Shown here piece after piece: positions 51,984 through 62,600 of a stretch of 64,000 bases of DNA. The position numbers and the translations under genes are program-made. Below the pieces are notes generated by a model. The model did not search any database, had not been told where the DNA came from, and was given only the letters and a program-made list of their open reading frames with translations. Location: assembly GCA_035653615.1 (NCBI GenBank), contig DASRBN010000022.1, forward strand, positions 89,417 to 153,416, written 5' to 3'. How positions within the stretch are numbered: the stretch's first letter is position 1; each line of letters starts with the position of its first letter. This DNA comes from Ktedonobacteraceae bacterium (GTDB lineage: Bacteria; Chloroflexota; Ktedonobacteria; Ktedonobacterales; Ktedonobacteraceae).

Positions 51984-52033
51984 AGTAGACAGCATAATGC
52001 ATTGAAAATCAGGAACCTGAATGGGTGATACGC

Positions 52034-52062
52034 TTGCATGAGCAAGTGTGTTAAGGTATAGT
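52034..52062 (+). promoter_or_regulatory. Promoter of apt
   Basis: TTGCAT (52034-52039), a 17-base spacer and TATAGT (52057-52062). The start would be near 52069, about 127 bases before the ATG. Confidence 0.55.
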
Positions 52063-52195
52063 GTGAGGTGGAAAATTCTTTTCCGCTTACAAGCCAGGCA
52101 ACGAGCAGAAGAACGTGGAGTCCACACCTTGCGGCATACTACGTTTTGATCGAGTAAACTGCCTGCTGCATATATTTTATGAGGGAGAATGACTC

Positions 52196-52729
52196 ATGTC
52201 TTCAACACCTGACTCGATAAGACTGGAAGACTGGATTCGGGATATTCCTGATTTTCCGCAAAAAGGTGTCCTTTTCAAGGACATTACCCCTTTGTTACAA
52301 AATGGAGCAGCTTTTCATGCCGCGCTAGATCGTCTCGCGGCCCATTATCAGGGGGCCGGCATCCAGACGGTCGTTGGAGTGGAATCGCGTGGCTTCATCT
52401 TCGGGGCGCCTCTGGCCTATCTGCTGAACTGCGGCTTTGTACCTGTGCGCAAATTCGGCAAATTACCGGCTCAGACGGTGAGCGTCGAGTACGCGTTGGA
52501 GTATGGTACGAATGTGGTTGAGATGCACACTGATGCCATTCGCCCTGGGCAGCGCGTTCTGATTGTTGACGACCTGCTGGCGACCGGCGGCACTGTTTCC
52601 GCGGCAATGGAACTCGTGGAATCGCTGGGAGGGCATATCGCAGGCATCGCGTTTCTGGTCGAACTGACCTTCCTGAGAGGTCGCGATCAACTCAAGGGCT
52701 ATGATGTTTTCGCGTTAATTAAGTATTAG
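52196..52729 (+). CDS. apt: Adenine phosphoribosyltransferase
   Basis: 177 residues, the usual length. Visible motifs: IRDIPDFPQKGVLFKDITPL at the N-terminus, GVESRGFIFGAPLAYLL, and the PRPP-binding loop VLIVDDLLATGGTVSAA. It makes AMP from adenine and PRPP in purine salvage. GAGGGAG lies upstream of the ATG. It is monocistronic, with its own promoter and terminator. Confidence 0.95.
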   Translation: MSSTPDSIRLEDWIRDIPDFPQKGVLFKDITPLLQNGAAFHAALDRLAAHYQGAGIQTVVGVESRGFIFGAPLAYLLNCGFVPVRKFGKLPAQTVSVEYALEYGTNVVEMHTDAIRPGQRVLIVDDLLATGGTVSAAMELVESLGGHIAGIAFLVELTFLRGRDQLKGYDVFALIKY

Positions 52730-52742
52730 CTCCAGGTGACGA

Positions 52743-52776
52743 ATTGGGACGTTTGTAGAACGTCCCAATCTCCTTT
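52743..52776 (+). terminator. Intrinsic terminator of apt
   Basis: An 11-bp stem (ATTGGGACGTT with AACGTCCCAAT), a 5-base loop, then CTCCTTTT. It lies 14 bases after the apt stop. Confidence 0.75.
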
Positions 52777-53357
52777 TAGTCTTCTTCCCAGCCAAGCCAG
52801 GTCGTTTTTTCCTCAAATGGAACAGGGTTGCGCTCAAGGTGGGGAATAGCAGGGTAGCCAACGTAGACAAAAGCCACGATATGATCTTCGGGCGAAAGTC
52901 CGAGCCAGGCTTTGACCCGTGGATCGTAAGCGGCATCTCCGGTACGCCACATGCAGGCGAGTCCCATTTCTTCAGCGGTCAGCAGCATGTTCTCCACAGC
53001 TGCTGCCGTAGCCTCGATATTTTCGATTGCCAGGACGTTGGGTTGGCTGGGCCGCTCTGCAGCTACGATAATGATTACCGGTGAGCGCAAGAGTTTGCCT
53101 CGCTCTTTGTTTATCAGCGCCTGTGCTTTCTCGCTGCTCGTTTCGTCCAGGCGAGCGGCTAAAGCGCCGGCCATGACCGCGCCCAATTCCTCACGGGCAT
53201 GACCCGCCAGCACAAAGAATCGCCACGGCTGCACCTTATGATGATCAGGCGCGTGCGTCGCTGCCTCCAACATCCGCTCAATCTGCTCGCGCCGCGGTAC
53301 TTCGGAGGTCATTTTGCCGATGCTACGGCGATGTTTTATGGTTTGGAAAATCGTCAT
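52776..53357 (-). CDS. Nitroreductase family protein
   Basis: 193 residues. It has the FMN-binding start (IKHRRSIGKMTSEVPRREQI), the HAPDHHKVQPWRFFVL strand typical of the YdjA-like small nitroreductases, and GLACMWRTGDAAYDPRVKAWLGL. These enzymes are FMN-dependent and reduce nitroaromatics or similar electrophiles with NAD(P)H. The physiological substrate is unknown. It shares the short gap and terminator with convergent apt. Confidence 0.9.
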   Translation of the reverse strand: MTIFQTIKHRRSIGKMTSEVPRREQIERMLEAATHAPDHHKVQPWRFFVLAGHAREELGAVMAGALAARLDETSSEKAQALINKERGKLLRSPVIIIVAAERPSQPNVLAIENIEATAAAVENMLLTAEEMGLACMWRTGDAAYDPRVKAWLGLSPEDHIVAFVYVGYPAIPHLERNPVPFEEKTTWLGWEED

Positions 53358-53461
53358 ATTTTCTTTTCAAGCCGGGTAAATCTAAAAGTAGTAACTGGTG
53401 AACGTTGTATCGTCAGGTAGACAACAAACTGACCCACCGGCATATTGCTAGAGTAAGTGCA

Positions 53462-54493
53462 TTACTTCTCCTCAGATTCCAGAGGCAACGTGTCCAGTAA
53501 CCAGCGAGTCGTTGCCTCGTCAGGCGCCTTATAGATTTGCTTTACGAGCAACCTCAAGACGTCTGCCTTTCTGACCTGGGCTATATTCTCGCGTGCAAAC
53601 ATCAACAGAGATGGATATCGATCTTCTATAGCATCAAGCGCAACTTGTTGTAGTACTTGCATCGCTTTTTCATCTGCTTGCTTGGACGCTAACTCCTCGA
53701 CTTTTTTGGCGGCTAACTCCTCTGCTTTTTTAGCGGCCAACTTCTCCGCTTTCCTGTCGGCTAATTCCTCTGCTTTCCTGGCCACCTGACTGGCCAGGCG
53801 CTGTTGAAAGTATGGGTCCTGATCCATCAAACTATCATATACTTGCATAAAATCCTCCACATGCTGCTTGTCCTCTTGAGATAACATAGTTGACCGACGT
53901 AGGATTATTCTAAACCGTGCCAGGTGACGTGCCAGTACTCCTGGCTGCTGGTATCGCTCCCTCATTTCCTCTATTGCCTGTTTGAGTAGTGAAACGTTGG
54001 CTCCTTTCATCCCAGGCAAGAAGGTGTACATCCCTATTATACGCTTTTTTACGTATTCCTGGGCATCGAGCGTCCATAGTGCAATTACACGATACTTCAT
54101 TGTCAGGAGTTCCTCATCAACACTTTCCTCTCTATATGGCGGTGTCGGAATACTCGTTTCAAACAAGTAAACGACTACTGTGATTACCGGAAGTGAATAA
54201 TCAAGGTGTAAATCAACATGGTAACGCAACATACGTGCAGGCATATTGCTATCCCGATCTGCTTGCAGTTCCATATCCAGCACATGAGGCTGATTTTTGT
54301 AATTGATTAGATAAACTAGATCAGCACGCAGGTTCTCACGCTTGATCTCATTATTTTGCTCGATGACCACAGCAGCTTCTGGGATAAACTCCGGAATCAC
54401 TTCGACTGCATGATCTCCCATCAAGGCTTTTAATGCATTATCGTATGGTTGTCGCGATTGTAGCTGTTGCTTTCGCCTTTGGCGTCGAGCCAT
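53462..54493 (-). CDS. Rpn/YhgA-like PD-(D/E)XK nuclease family protein
   Basis: 343 residues. The N-terminal ~150 residues match the recombination-promoting nuclease/putative transposase family: RADLVYLINYKNQPHVLDMELQ gives the D...ExQ nuclease core, followed by MPARMLRYHVDLHLDYSLPV. A basic, repetitive helical segment (repeated KAEELAAKKAEEL units, about 245-285) and a short C-terminal domain follow. These proteins promote RecA-independent recombination in E. coli and are often multicopy and mobile. No flanking repeats were seen here. Confidence 0.83.
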   Translation of the reverse strand: MARRQRRKQQLQSRQPYDNALKALMGDHAVEVIPEFIPEAAVVIEQNNEIKRENLRADLVYLINYKNQPHVLDMELQADRDSNMPARMLRYHVDLHLDYSLPVITVVVYLFETSIPTPPYREESVDEELLTMKYRVIALWTLDAQEYVKKRIIGMYTFLPGMKGANVSLLKQAIEEMRERYQQPGVLARHLARFRIILRRSTMLSQEDKQHVEDFMQVYDSLMDQDPYFQQRLASQVARKAEELADRKAEKLAAKKAEELAAKKVEELASKQADEKAMQVLQQVALDAIEDRYPSLLMFARENIAQVRKADVLRLLVKQIYKAPDEATTRWLLDTLPLESEEK

Positions 54494-54655
54494 CCTTACT
54501 ATCCTCTTTTCGTTTCATAATCTGGCATCACTACTGCCTGGTTTTGCTTAAGCTCGTCTTTGTGGCTTTTTCCCAGCCAGATGCTCTACTATCTTGATAC
54601 ATCTCGCGGAGAAAAAAGCGGAAATATTTGGATGCTAGAAGCCTGAATTCCCATC

Positions 54656-54684
54656 TTCCCATCTCCACTCTGAATGGCTATAAT
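54656..54684 (+). promoter_or_regulatory. Promoter of the 54731 gene
   Basis: TTCCCA (54656-54661), a 17-base spacer and a perfect TATAAT (54679-54684). Expected start near 54691, about 40 bases before the ATG. Confidence 0.6.
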
Positions 54685-54730
54685 AGACCAGGGAAAAGGT
54701 AAACGTTAAGTTTGGAGGAGCTAGCTGATA

Positions 54731-55303
54731 ATGCAACAACAGCAACACGCCAACTACGACTTGTTGGCTGTATTTAATGATGAGACGAAGGCGGAAACTG
54801 CCGAGACGAAGTTGCGCAATGCCGGATTCGGGGATGACGAGGTTTTTCGTCTGGGCGCGGAAGCTGTAACGGGCGCGCAATTTCGCGAGCATGGCCCAAA
54901 TAGAGATCGCAGCGCAATTTTTCTGCAAACCACGCGCTCTGGACCTAATCCCGTAGCGGTCGTGGCGCTTGCTATCCTGTTTGGTGTCATATTGGGCGCG
55001 TTGATGTTCAGTATCGCCGATTTTGAAGTGAAGACGATCCCATTATTTTGGGGTACACTGGCCGGTGTGGTGGTCGGCATCATCATCGGCGCGATTATCG
55101 GATTGCGCCAGCGCGGACGGGTGAGGGGCGCTATTGGGCAAGATTTGTCGCGCGTGAATACGCCTATCAGGAGTCCAGAACAAGGGGCGCGTACCGTCGT
55201 TGCCGTGCGGCTGCCCGACCCTGACAATATCAGTCGCAAGTCAAAGGCGCGCGCAATTTTGTTGAACAATGGGGGAAAGATTGATAGAAGCGTCGGAGGA
55301 TAA
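54731..55303 (+). CDS. General stress-like membrane protein
   Basis: 190 residues starting at ATG 54731 with GGAGGAG upstream. The N-terminal ~60 residues (LLAVFNDETKAETAETKLRN ... FRLGAEAV) resemble the small alpha/beta domain of Bacillus general stress protein 17M-like proteins. Two transmembrane segments follow (VAVVALAILFGVILGALMFSI and GVVVGIIIGAIIGL), then a basic C-terminal region whose strand RTVVAVRLPD resembles a second N-terminal-like fold. Its function is unknown; stress association is by family only. Confidence 0.72.
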   Translation: MQQQQHANYDLLAVFNDETKAETAETKLRNAGFGDDEVFRLGAEAVTGAQFREHGPNRDRSAIFLQTTRSGPNPVAVVALAILFGVILGALMFSIADFEVKTIPLFWGTLAGVVVGIIIGAIIGLRQRGRVRGAIGQDLSRVNTPIRSPEQGARTVVAVRLPDPDNISRKSKARAILLNNGGKIDRSVGG

Positions 55304-55490
55304 TTCTTGAGGAACGATGAGTTTCTCAGGCATGAAGCGAGGGATGCATTTCAGTGTGTCCCTCAAATTTTTTGGAGAGAAGATCATCTCCTAATTTCCC
55401 CAAAAAGCTAGTAATATTTGTCACTCTTGATTACAATAGAGATAGCATTTGCTAGAGCGTGCATCAACAAGTTATCGGAGATAATGCAGA

Positions 55491-55802
55491 ATGGTTCATA
55501 CATCAGTATTATTCCCAAGACTTCAAACTGAGACGGAGGAATTGATTCGCCAGCGGGCTAAAATCCTACCCCCGTATAAAGTGGTTCTTTTCAATGATGA
55601 CTATAATGAAATGGATTATGTTGTAGCTGTCCTCCTGCATACCATTACTAATCTCTCCCGGCGCGAGGCCGAACGTATTATGTTGACCGCTCACCTTACA
55701 GGCAGCGCTGTTGTGGTGGTCTGCCCCAAAGAAACCGCTGAATATTACCAGGAACGTTTATTGGGTTATGGCCTTACAGCAACTATTGAACCTGATGAAT
55801 AA
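55491..55802 (+). CDS. clpS: ATP-dependent Clp protease adaptor ClpS
   Basis: 103 residues. It has the ClpS core: an extended N-terminus, PPYKVVLFNDDYNEMDYVV (substrate-binding FNDD and the gate Met), an Ala/Gly-rich TGSAVVVV strand and KETAEYYQERLL. ClpS delivers N-degron proteins to ClpAP or, in some bacteria, ClpCP. The conserved DDxNxMDYVV pocket looks intact. No clp ATPase is adjacent. Confidence 0.93.
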   Translation: MVHTSVLFPRLQTETEELIRQRAKILPPYKVVLFNDDYNEMDYVVAVLLHTITNLSRREAERIMLTAHLTGSAVVVVCPKETAEYYQERLLGYGLTATIEPDE

Positions 55803-55985
55803 CCTTTCTATTTCTCCGACAACAAACCCGGCAATATTTGTATAATTCGACTATTGACGATGGCCCGGTTAGAGGGTAGAATCGATACTAGCCTGAAGGA
55901 ACCCATTGAAGATCATTCCTTAAAATGGATGCTGCAAGTCAGAAATGATGCTGTTTTATCATGTTCCTGCAGGAGGAGAGAAACA

Positions 55986-56483
55986 ATGGTTCACCTATGG
56001 CGTAGAGCCAAAGACGAAACGGAAACGAGCAAGGCCGCTCCAGGGGTAGGGGCCACTGGTGATATCGCTGTTGTTGTAGATGGTAAGAAGTTAGATATAG
56101 AGCTGGTCCGTTTAGCCTGTTTAATGGCGAAAAGGGCCAGGCGCAAGGTTCACCTTGTGCATGTCATTGAAGTCCCTCGCACGTTGCCGCTTAAAGCCAC
56201 TTTAACTGAGGAATCCGAACATGCCGATAAACTGCTCAGCGAGGCGCTATCGGTCGCGGAAGAATCGGGCTGCGATGCAGTAGCTGAGGTGGTACAGGCA
56301 AGAGATGCAGGCCCTGCAATCGTTGATGAAGCAAAAGATCATTCCTGCGCCTTGATTATGCTGGGCGCTGTTCGTAATACCAAAGGACGTACAACACAAA
56401 ATGAGCTTGGCAAGACTATCCCTTTTGTGCTTGCCAATGCGCCATGCAGAGTATGGGTTGTCCAGGACCCGATACAATCATAA
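55986..56483 (+). CDS. Universal stress protein-like protein
   Basis: 165 residues from ATG 55986, which has GGAGGAG upstream; the open frame extends to 55854 but without a ribosome site. UspA-like strands are seen in DIAVVVDGKKLDIELVRLAC, KVHLVHVIEVPRTLPL and the C-terminal CALIMLGAVRNTKG ... CRVWVVQDP. The ATP-binding glycine pattern is not complete, so it may belong to the non-ATP-binding class. Function is inferred from the fold. Confidence 0.8.
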   Translation: MVHLWRRAKDETETSKAAPGVGATGDIAVVVDGKKLDIELVRLACLMAKRARRKVHLVHVIEVPRTLPLKATLTEESEHADKLLSEALSVAEESGCDAVAEVVQARDAGPAIVDEAKDHSCALIMLGAVRNTKGRTTQNELGKTIPFVLANAPCRVWVVQDPIQS

Positions 56484-56581
56484 TGGCATCATAAACCCTC
56501 CCAACATCGAATCTTGTTAGCCTCCGGCCTGAAATACCGGCTGATGGGGCCGCTTGAGTTTGTTTTCTGCGCCATTTCTTA

Positions 56582-56590
56582 TGGTATAAT
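56582..56590 (+). promoter_or_regulatory. Extended -10 promoter of the GAF protein gene
   Basis: TGG immediately followed by a perfect TATAAT. A -35-like TTGTTT lies 19 bases upstream. Expected start near 56597, about 75 bases before the ATG at 56672. Confidence 0.5.
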
Positions 56591-56671
56591 CATACATATC
56601 AAACTGATGCAAGTTGTTTCCCGTATGATTATCCTTGACATTGGCCTGATTGATTGGGAGGGATCGATACG

Positions 56672-57292
56672 ATGTCTACAAATGTGAACTCAAATTCTGC
56701 GGGACCCCCGGCACGCAGTCACAAGGATTACTATACCGCGCTCTACCAGGCTGCGCTGGCTTTCTCATCCAGTCTTGAACTGGATACCGTGTTGCAAATC
56801 GTCGTCAAGAGTATTACCGAAGCCATGCAGGTCAAGGCATGTGGAATTCGCTTGCTTGATCCGCGCACAGGTCAACTGAAATTAGGTGCCGTCTACGGCT
56901 TGAGCAGCGGCTATCTTGCGAAAGGGCCGGTCGATGTCGATCACAGTGCGATTGATACCGAGGCGCTTTGTGGCTCTCCTGTCATCATTCAAGACGTCAA
57001 GAGTGATTCACGTTTCCAGTATCGAGAGGCTGCGGAGCGCGAAGGGATCGTTTCGGTTTTATGCGTGCCCATGGAGGTGCGCGGCGAAGCGATTGGAGTC
57101 ATGCGTGTCTACACAGGAGAGCCGGCTACTTTTCATGAAGATGATATCCAGTTCCTCTCGGTGCTTGCCAGCCTCGCCGCGCTCGCTATCGAAAATGCCA
57201 ACCTCTATGAGAGCCTCAAACGCTCCTATGATGGCGTGATGGATGTGTTGTGGGGGAGTAGCCTGCAATATTCCGAACAACACTTGATGTGA
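56672..57292 (+). CDS. GAF-domain protein
   Basis: 206 residues from ATG 56672, with GGGAGGG upstream. A single GAF domain spans about residues 22-185 (SSLELDTVLQIVVKSITEAM, GIRLLDPRTGQLKLGAVYGL, VSVLCVPMEVRGEAIGVMRV, LASLAALAIENANLYESL). No kinase or output domain follows, so it is a stand-alone sensor module. The ligand is unknown. The organisation is close to the GAF domains of the kinase at 2657-4792. Confidence 0.85.
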   Translation: MSTNVNSNSAGPPARSHKDYYTALYQAALAFSSSLELDTVLQIVVKSITEAMQVKACGIRLLDPRTGQLKLGAVYGLSSGYLAKGPVDVDHSAIDTEALCGSPVIIQDVKSDSRFQYREAAEREGIVSVLCVPMEVRGEAIGVMRVYTGEPATFHEDDIQFLSVLASLAALAIENANLYESLKRSYDGVMDVLWGSSLQYSEQHLM

Positions 57293-57311
57293 GAGAAGCG
57301 TTTTTATCCGC

Positions 57312-58493
57312 CTATCTGACTACAGTATTCGTTAAATAGGGCGATGAGAAGGATGTACGCTCTCCCCTGTGTTTTCCTGGAACGGGAAAGAGCCTGGCCG
57401 AGAGAGGCTTGTTCAGGCGCAGTGCCAGTGTGGCTACATCCAGTAAAAGATGCGCGATGCTTTCTACTGGTGTATCTCCTGCGAGAGGCACTGTGTCCAG
57501 GCCTGTGCCGCAAACAGCAGAGTAGAGCAAAAGTTGATGTGTGCTGACAAATCCTTCTTCCCATCGTCGCCCTAAGACGGCATCTTCCAATACAGGTAGC
57601 ATCAGTCCGCAGTAACCGCAGGTAGGTAATGCCGTGCTTTTCAGGGCTGATGTGACGGCGGCGGTCAGTGCCAGGGTCCCCATGCCGCCAACCGGTCCGT
57701 AACCTGCCAGTTCAAGGGCAGAAGCGATGCTATCTTCTCCCATTGGCGCGGGCGAAAGGTCGATGCCCCTAAAAACCAGTCCATGTTCGCGGGCGAGCGC
57801 CTGCGCCATCTCAACAACCGGCCTGGCCCGTTCAATGAGCATATTCCTGATCGATTCAGTAACATATATGAGAGGTAAAGGCCCAGCTTCTTCTTGTCTC
57901 TGTGCATGCAACGCTTCGGCGACGATGCCGGCTCCCTGCAAGCCAATCGATAAACTGCCCGGGCCGCTGTGATAAGCGGCAGGGAAGAATGGACAACCGG
58001 GTGGAACACAGGCAAGCATCGCGAAGCGAAAATTGCCGAAACCCTCTTCCGTCTCGCTTGCCAGCCGTGCCATGATCCGTGCAGCCGGTAGAGCCGCAGG
58101 AGCGCGCAATCCATCCTCTGTCGTCGCGAGTTGTACTGTTGCATTCAGTACGCTTGTTGAGGCAAGTAGATCAGCAATTACCTCGATGCGTTCCAGGGGA
58201 AAGTCAGGGCGCGCCGCCTGCGCCGTTCCAATTGAGCAGAAAGCAATCTGCTGCTCATCGAGCATGGCCTGGAGTTCCTGGGCATAGTTAATGAGATCGG
58301 CATTCGACCAGCCTGCCAGGTCGTCGAAAATGGAACGAGTCGAGAGTCGCGTTGTCTGTACCTCGTAACCTGCATCCTGGTAGCGCGGGCTGGCATCTCG
58401 TAGTATTTTCGCTGCCTGCTTGATCGTTGTGGATGTTAGCGGGTGAGCCTCGGCGATGCCAAGCGTGATGGTGCGAATCGGAGGATTGGGCAT
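57312..58493 (-). CDS. DUF711 family protein
   Basis: 393 residues. DUF711 signatures: an N-terminal IRTITLGIAEAHPLTSTTIK, a central FRFAMLACVPPGCPFFPAAY, FRGIDLSPAPMGEDSIASAL with the conserved Asp/Glu, LPTCGYCGLMLPVLED, and the C-terminal GKHRGERTSFSSPYL. The family (UPF0210-related) has a pyruvate formate-lyase-like fold in related structures, but its activity is unknown. The gene is monocistronic on the minus strand. Confidence 0.83.
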   Translation of the reverse strand: MPNPPIRTITLGIAEAHPLTSTTIKQAAKILRDASPRYQDAGYEVQTTRLSTRSIFDDLAGWSNADLINYAQELQAMLDEQQIAFCSIGTAQAARPDFPLERIEVIADLLASTSVLNATVQLATTEDGLRAPAALPAARIMARLASETEEGFGNFRFAMLACVPPGCPFFPAAYHSGPGSLSIGLQGAGIVAEALHAQRQEEAGPLPLIYVTESIRNMLIERARPVVEMAQALAREHGLVFRGIDLSPAPMGEDSIASALELAGYGPVGGMGTLALTAAVTSALKSTALPTCGYCGLMLPVLEDAVLGRRWEEGFVSTHQLLLYSAVCGTGLDTVPLAGDTPVESIAHLLLDVATLALRLNKPLSARLFPVPGKHRGERTSFSSPYLTNTVVR

Positions 58494-58555
58494 GTATGAC
58501 CTCTTTTCTTTTTATGAATCACTAAAAAAGATTATACACCCTATCGGACAATTTG

Positions 58556-58585
58556 TTGACGTTACAAACGCTTCTCTGTTATCAT
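58556..58585 (+). promoter_or_regulatory. Promoter of the methyltransferase gene
   Basis: TTGACG (58556-58561), then TTATCA at 17 bases or TATCAT at 18 bases. Expected start near 58592. Confidence 0.55.
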
Positions 58586-58652
58586 ACGGCTTAGGATAAG
58601 CATACGCATGTAGATGTAGCCGTACAGGCAAAGCAAGATAGCGGAGATGATA

Positions 58653-59519
58653 ATGACAATGACCCCTGATCCATCCCAGAGTGAAAATACCTATGTGCTT
58701 GATGCTGAAAGCGCGACGGAGATGGCTCGCTTGATGCATCAAGATGCCCTTATGACGCAGACAATGGGGGGCGTGTTCCCTGAGCGAGAAGACCTTGCTG
58801 GCATCCGCGCGATTCTGGATATCGGCTGTGGTCCCGGCGGCTGGGTCCTCGATGTGGCGCGTGAGTATCCTGAGGTCGAGGTGACGGGGATCGATATCAG
58901 CCAGACCATGGTTGAGTATGCGCGCGCTCATGCCATGGCACGCGGATTCAGCAATGCTACATTCAAGATCATGAACGCTCTGAAGCCACTTGAATTTCCA
59001 GATAACTCCTTTGATCTCGTCAATGCTCGTACTATTACGGCTTTCATGTATCCGGCGGCCTGGCCCGCGCTTTTGAAAGAGGTGATGCGTATTTGCCGGC
59101 CTGGAGGGACAATCCGGCTAACTGAGGGAGAATTACCGCTCACAAATAGCCTGGCTTACGAAACATTGAATAGCATGCTTTCACGGGCCATGTTCCTGGC
59201 AAAACGCACGTTCTCTCCCGATGGGCGGCATCTTGGCATTACGCCCGTCTTAGCCCGTCTGCTACGTGACGCGGGCTTCTACAATGTTCAGAAGAGGGTA
59301 TACGTCAGTGAATATATTCCCGGAACAGATGTCTACGAAGGCCTTTACCAGGATGCGCAGATAGGATTTCCCCTGGTAGCGCCATTTTTGATACAACTGG
59401 GCGTCACTACTAAAGAGGAGTTTGAGCGCCTGCACCAACTGTTATTGGCAGAGATGCTCTCGGACAATTTCTGCGCAGTCGCGTTCCCGATAACCGTGTG
59501 GGGGCAGAAGCCAGAATAG
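58653..59519 (+). CDS. Class I SAM-dependent methyltransferase
   Basis: 288 residues from ATG 58653, nine bases after GGAG (ATG 58647 and 58659 are close alternatives). The Rossmann methyltransferase core is clear: motif I ILDIGCGPGGWVLDVA, an acidic end of strand 2 in VTGIDIS, FDLVNARTITAFMYP as motif II, and CRPGGTIRLTEGEL as motif III. The substrate is unknown; the ubiE/Methyltransf_25 type suggests a small molecule. It is followed by the Dna2-like gene, whose longest frame overlaps its end. Confidence 0.87.
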   Translation: MTMTPDPSQSENTYVLDAESATEMARLMHQDALMTQTMGGVFPEREDLAGIRAILDIGCGPGGWVLDVAREYPEVEVTGIDISQTMVEYARAHAMARGFSNATFKIMNALKPLEFPDNSFDLVNARTITAFMYPAAWPALLKEVMRICRPGGTIRLTEGELPLTNSLAYETLNSMLSRAMFLAKRTFSPDGRHLGITPVLARLLRDAGFYNVQKRVYVSEYIPGTDVYEGLYQDAQIGFPLVAPFLIQLGVTTKEEFERLHQLLLAEMLSDNFCAVAFPITVWGQKPE

Positions 59520-59611
59520 CTACCTGGCTTGACGAAAAATCGCTCCTCACGTACACTACCAGCAATATCGCAAAAGAATATCCCATTACTGGATGCAGGA
59601 GCGCGGGTACG

Positions 59612-62600
59612 ATGGTTTTGTATGATGTGAAGACAGGCAAGCCGGCAACAGGTGCTCACAGCGAAGACTGTTTCTTATGTATACTCGATACCCAACCCTG
59701 CACAGTAAAAAAGCTAGAGGGCTATATTATTCACGCACAAGAAGTCCGGTCTGAAGGGGAAGTGGTGCCTTTCGTCACCATTAACCTGGGAACGGAACTC
59801 GCTGCTCTCACGCTCACCCGATATTACCGCAGTTTGATTCAAGGTCTCGTTGGTTTAGGGTCTGATCTTCATAAGCGCAAGCTCAAATTGCGTGTGTATC
59901 ATCTTCCACCTGCCATACGCACGACTGAAAGCAAGGGCCGTCTCGTTCGTCATTACCGGGCAAACGATCATACCCTGGCTATACTTGAGCCTGATACCGT
60001 CCTCAATATTACTGACCTGAGTCATGCCGAGTATTGCGCGCGCCAATATTTGCTCCAGCGCCTCATTGCCTCACCGCCGTCTGTTGCAACCATGCGAGGA
60101 AATCTTGTCCACTATAGCTTCAAGGAAATGCTGAAAGACTATACCGGGGGCAAGCCGGTTTCGGGTAGCTCTCATGATGAAGGAGAAGGCCCGCTGGTAG
60201 CGCTCCATCGCCATTTTCAACAAGCGTTAGAAAGCAGCGGTATCGAGCTTGCGTTGGCCAACGCATCACCCGATGAAATCCGTGCCGATGCTGCTCCTCA
60301 TTTGGAAAGCCTGGCAACGTGGTTTCAGAAGCAGTACGCAACTCTCTGGGATATGCCTGATGCCGAGGACACTGAAACTGGTGAGCAGGGAAATGAAAAT
60401 GGCGTGCGTGCCGAAACCTTCCTGCTGGCGCCTGAGATTGGGCTGCGAGGAAGACTGGATTTGTTCTGGAAGCAGAAGACGGGTCGCCAACGTTTGCTGG
60501 AACTAAAGACGGGTGGCGCGAAAGGAGAACTGCCAAACGCATCTCATCGCTGGCAGGTGCAAGGCTATCATGCGCTGCTGGCTGTCCGCCGGAACTCTAG
60601 AATGAAGAAGGCTCTTGCCACGCTGCTCTATAGTGGAACGCCGGGTGAAGCGCAGGATTTCAGGATACTATTTACTGCCAGGCAATTCCAGCGGGTGATT
60701 GAGAATCGTAACATACTCGTACTCAGCCATGTTACCGGCAAAGCCCCGGCACCTCCAGGTCCCTCTCGCTGCACCAAATGTGCCATGCTCGAGCAATGCA
60801 CCCAGGTTTCAACCCTGCTCGACTGGCGTCCGCCCGAACCTGAGCCCCAGGTTAATAGCGAGGTAGGAACCACATTTATATCGACTCCGCCAGGAAATGA
60901 TGGCAATAGACTTGAGCAGAATGGACGTTATTATCCCACTGTGCTGCCCCAGGATCGGATTTTTTTCTCAATATATTACGAACTCCTTCATCTTGAGGAG
61001 CGCGAAATCGAAAAACAGCAGGCCATGCTGTGGAAGATGGCAGTGCAAGAACGTATTGAGCAGGGATCGACCATCAACGATATTCAATTGTTGGAGCGGG
61101 AACAGACTGAGCAGGGTGAATGGGAGCAAACCTTTGCGTGTATAAACACCTCTGAATTGCGTGAGGGTGATGAAATCCTGCTCAGCAATGGCGATCCCAT
61201 CAGCGGCGAGGTCGTAACAGGTACAATTATCAGTATCAGCGCTGAGCAGGTGAGGATATGGACGCGCGAGCTAATCGCTCATCCCAGGCTGATTGATCGC
61301 TACGACAACAGCATCGTTCATATTCGTACCCTCCAGAACTTGATGCGCTGGCTCCAAACCGATAGGCATCTACGCGAACTTGTGGCAGGAAGTGTAAGAC
61401 CTCGTTTCGATACAACAGCGGTAACACCGCGAACTGATTTTAATGCCCAGCAAAACCTCGCAGTCGAGCAAGCCTTACGGACACGCGATTACCTGCTTAT
61501 TCATGGGCCTCCCGGCACAGGCAAGACCAACGTTATTGCCGAGATTGTGAAGCGATTATGTGCCCAGGGCCAGCGTGTGATGCTGGCCGCTTTCACCAAC
61601 CAGGCCGTCGATAACATGCTCAAACGCCTCGATGACGAGGGCTTCCACGACTATGTGCGCCTGGGACACGAACGCAGCACGGATGAAAGCATAAAAAATC
61701 GCCTGCTCCAAAAGCTGGTTGAACAGGAAGAAGATACCTTGCAAGGGGTTCGCCAGATTTTACGTAAAGCCGCGGTGATTGCATCAACTACTGCGACGTG
61801 GTCGTCGGATAAATACGATTCCTCAGCTGCTGCTGAAAGGGAAGCCAATCGTGAAGGTTCACTGTTGCAGTTTGATGTGGCGATCATCGACGAGGCTGGG
61901 CAGCTTACGGTTCCCGCGATTTTAGGCGCCTTGCGCTTCGCCAAACGCTTTATACTCGTAGGTGACGAAAAGCAGCTGCCTCCTTTAGTCTTGAGTAAAG
62001 AGGCGCAAGAGAAGGGCCTATCAGAATCGCTGTTCGAAAAACTTAAAGGCCTGGATGATGCCTATATCAATAATCACCCTGGAACGACGAGCGCCTGTGT
62101 ACCCTTAACGGTGCAGTATCGCATGAATAAATGGATCTCTCATTTCGCCTCACGCATGTTTTATGAAGGCAAATTGAAGCCTCATGATTCGGTTGCGGAT
62201 GCCAGGCTAGAACTCGTTGAGCCGGCTACGTTTTTTGCTGGTGAACCTCCAGCTATCTTACGCGCCGTTGACCCGGAGTACCCGGTAGTTTTCCTGGATG
62301 TGCGGGGCGAGCAGGAAGGTATAAAGATGAGTAATGCCGAGGCGCGCGCGGTTCGTGAAGTGGTTGCGGGATTGCTGCTGCGTGGAATAGAGCCGCGGGA
62401 TATTGGAATTATCGCCCCGTTTCGCGCGCAGGTGGCCAATCTGCGCCGTCACTTGCTCGACGAACACGAATTGTCCCAGTGGCCTGCACCATTAAAGGAC
62501 ATGACCATACGTGAGATGAGCATTGATACCGTGGATCGTTTTCAGGGAGGTGAAAGAGAGGTCATCATCATCTCGTTCGCGACGACTACGGCGCCGGAGA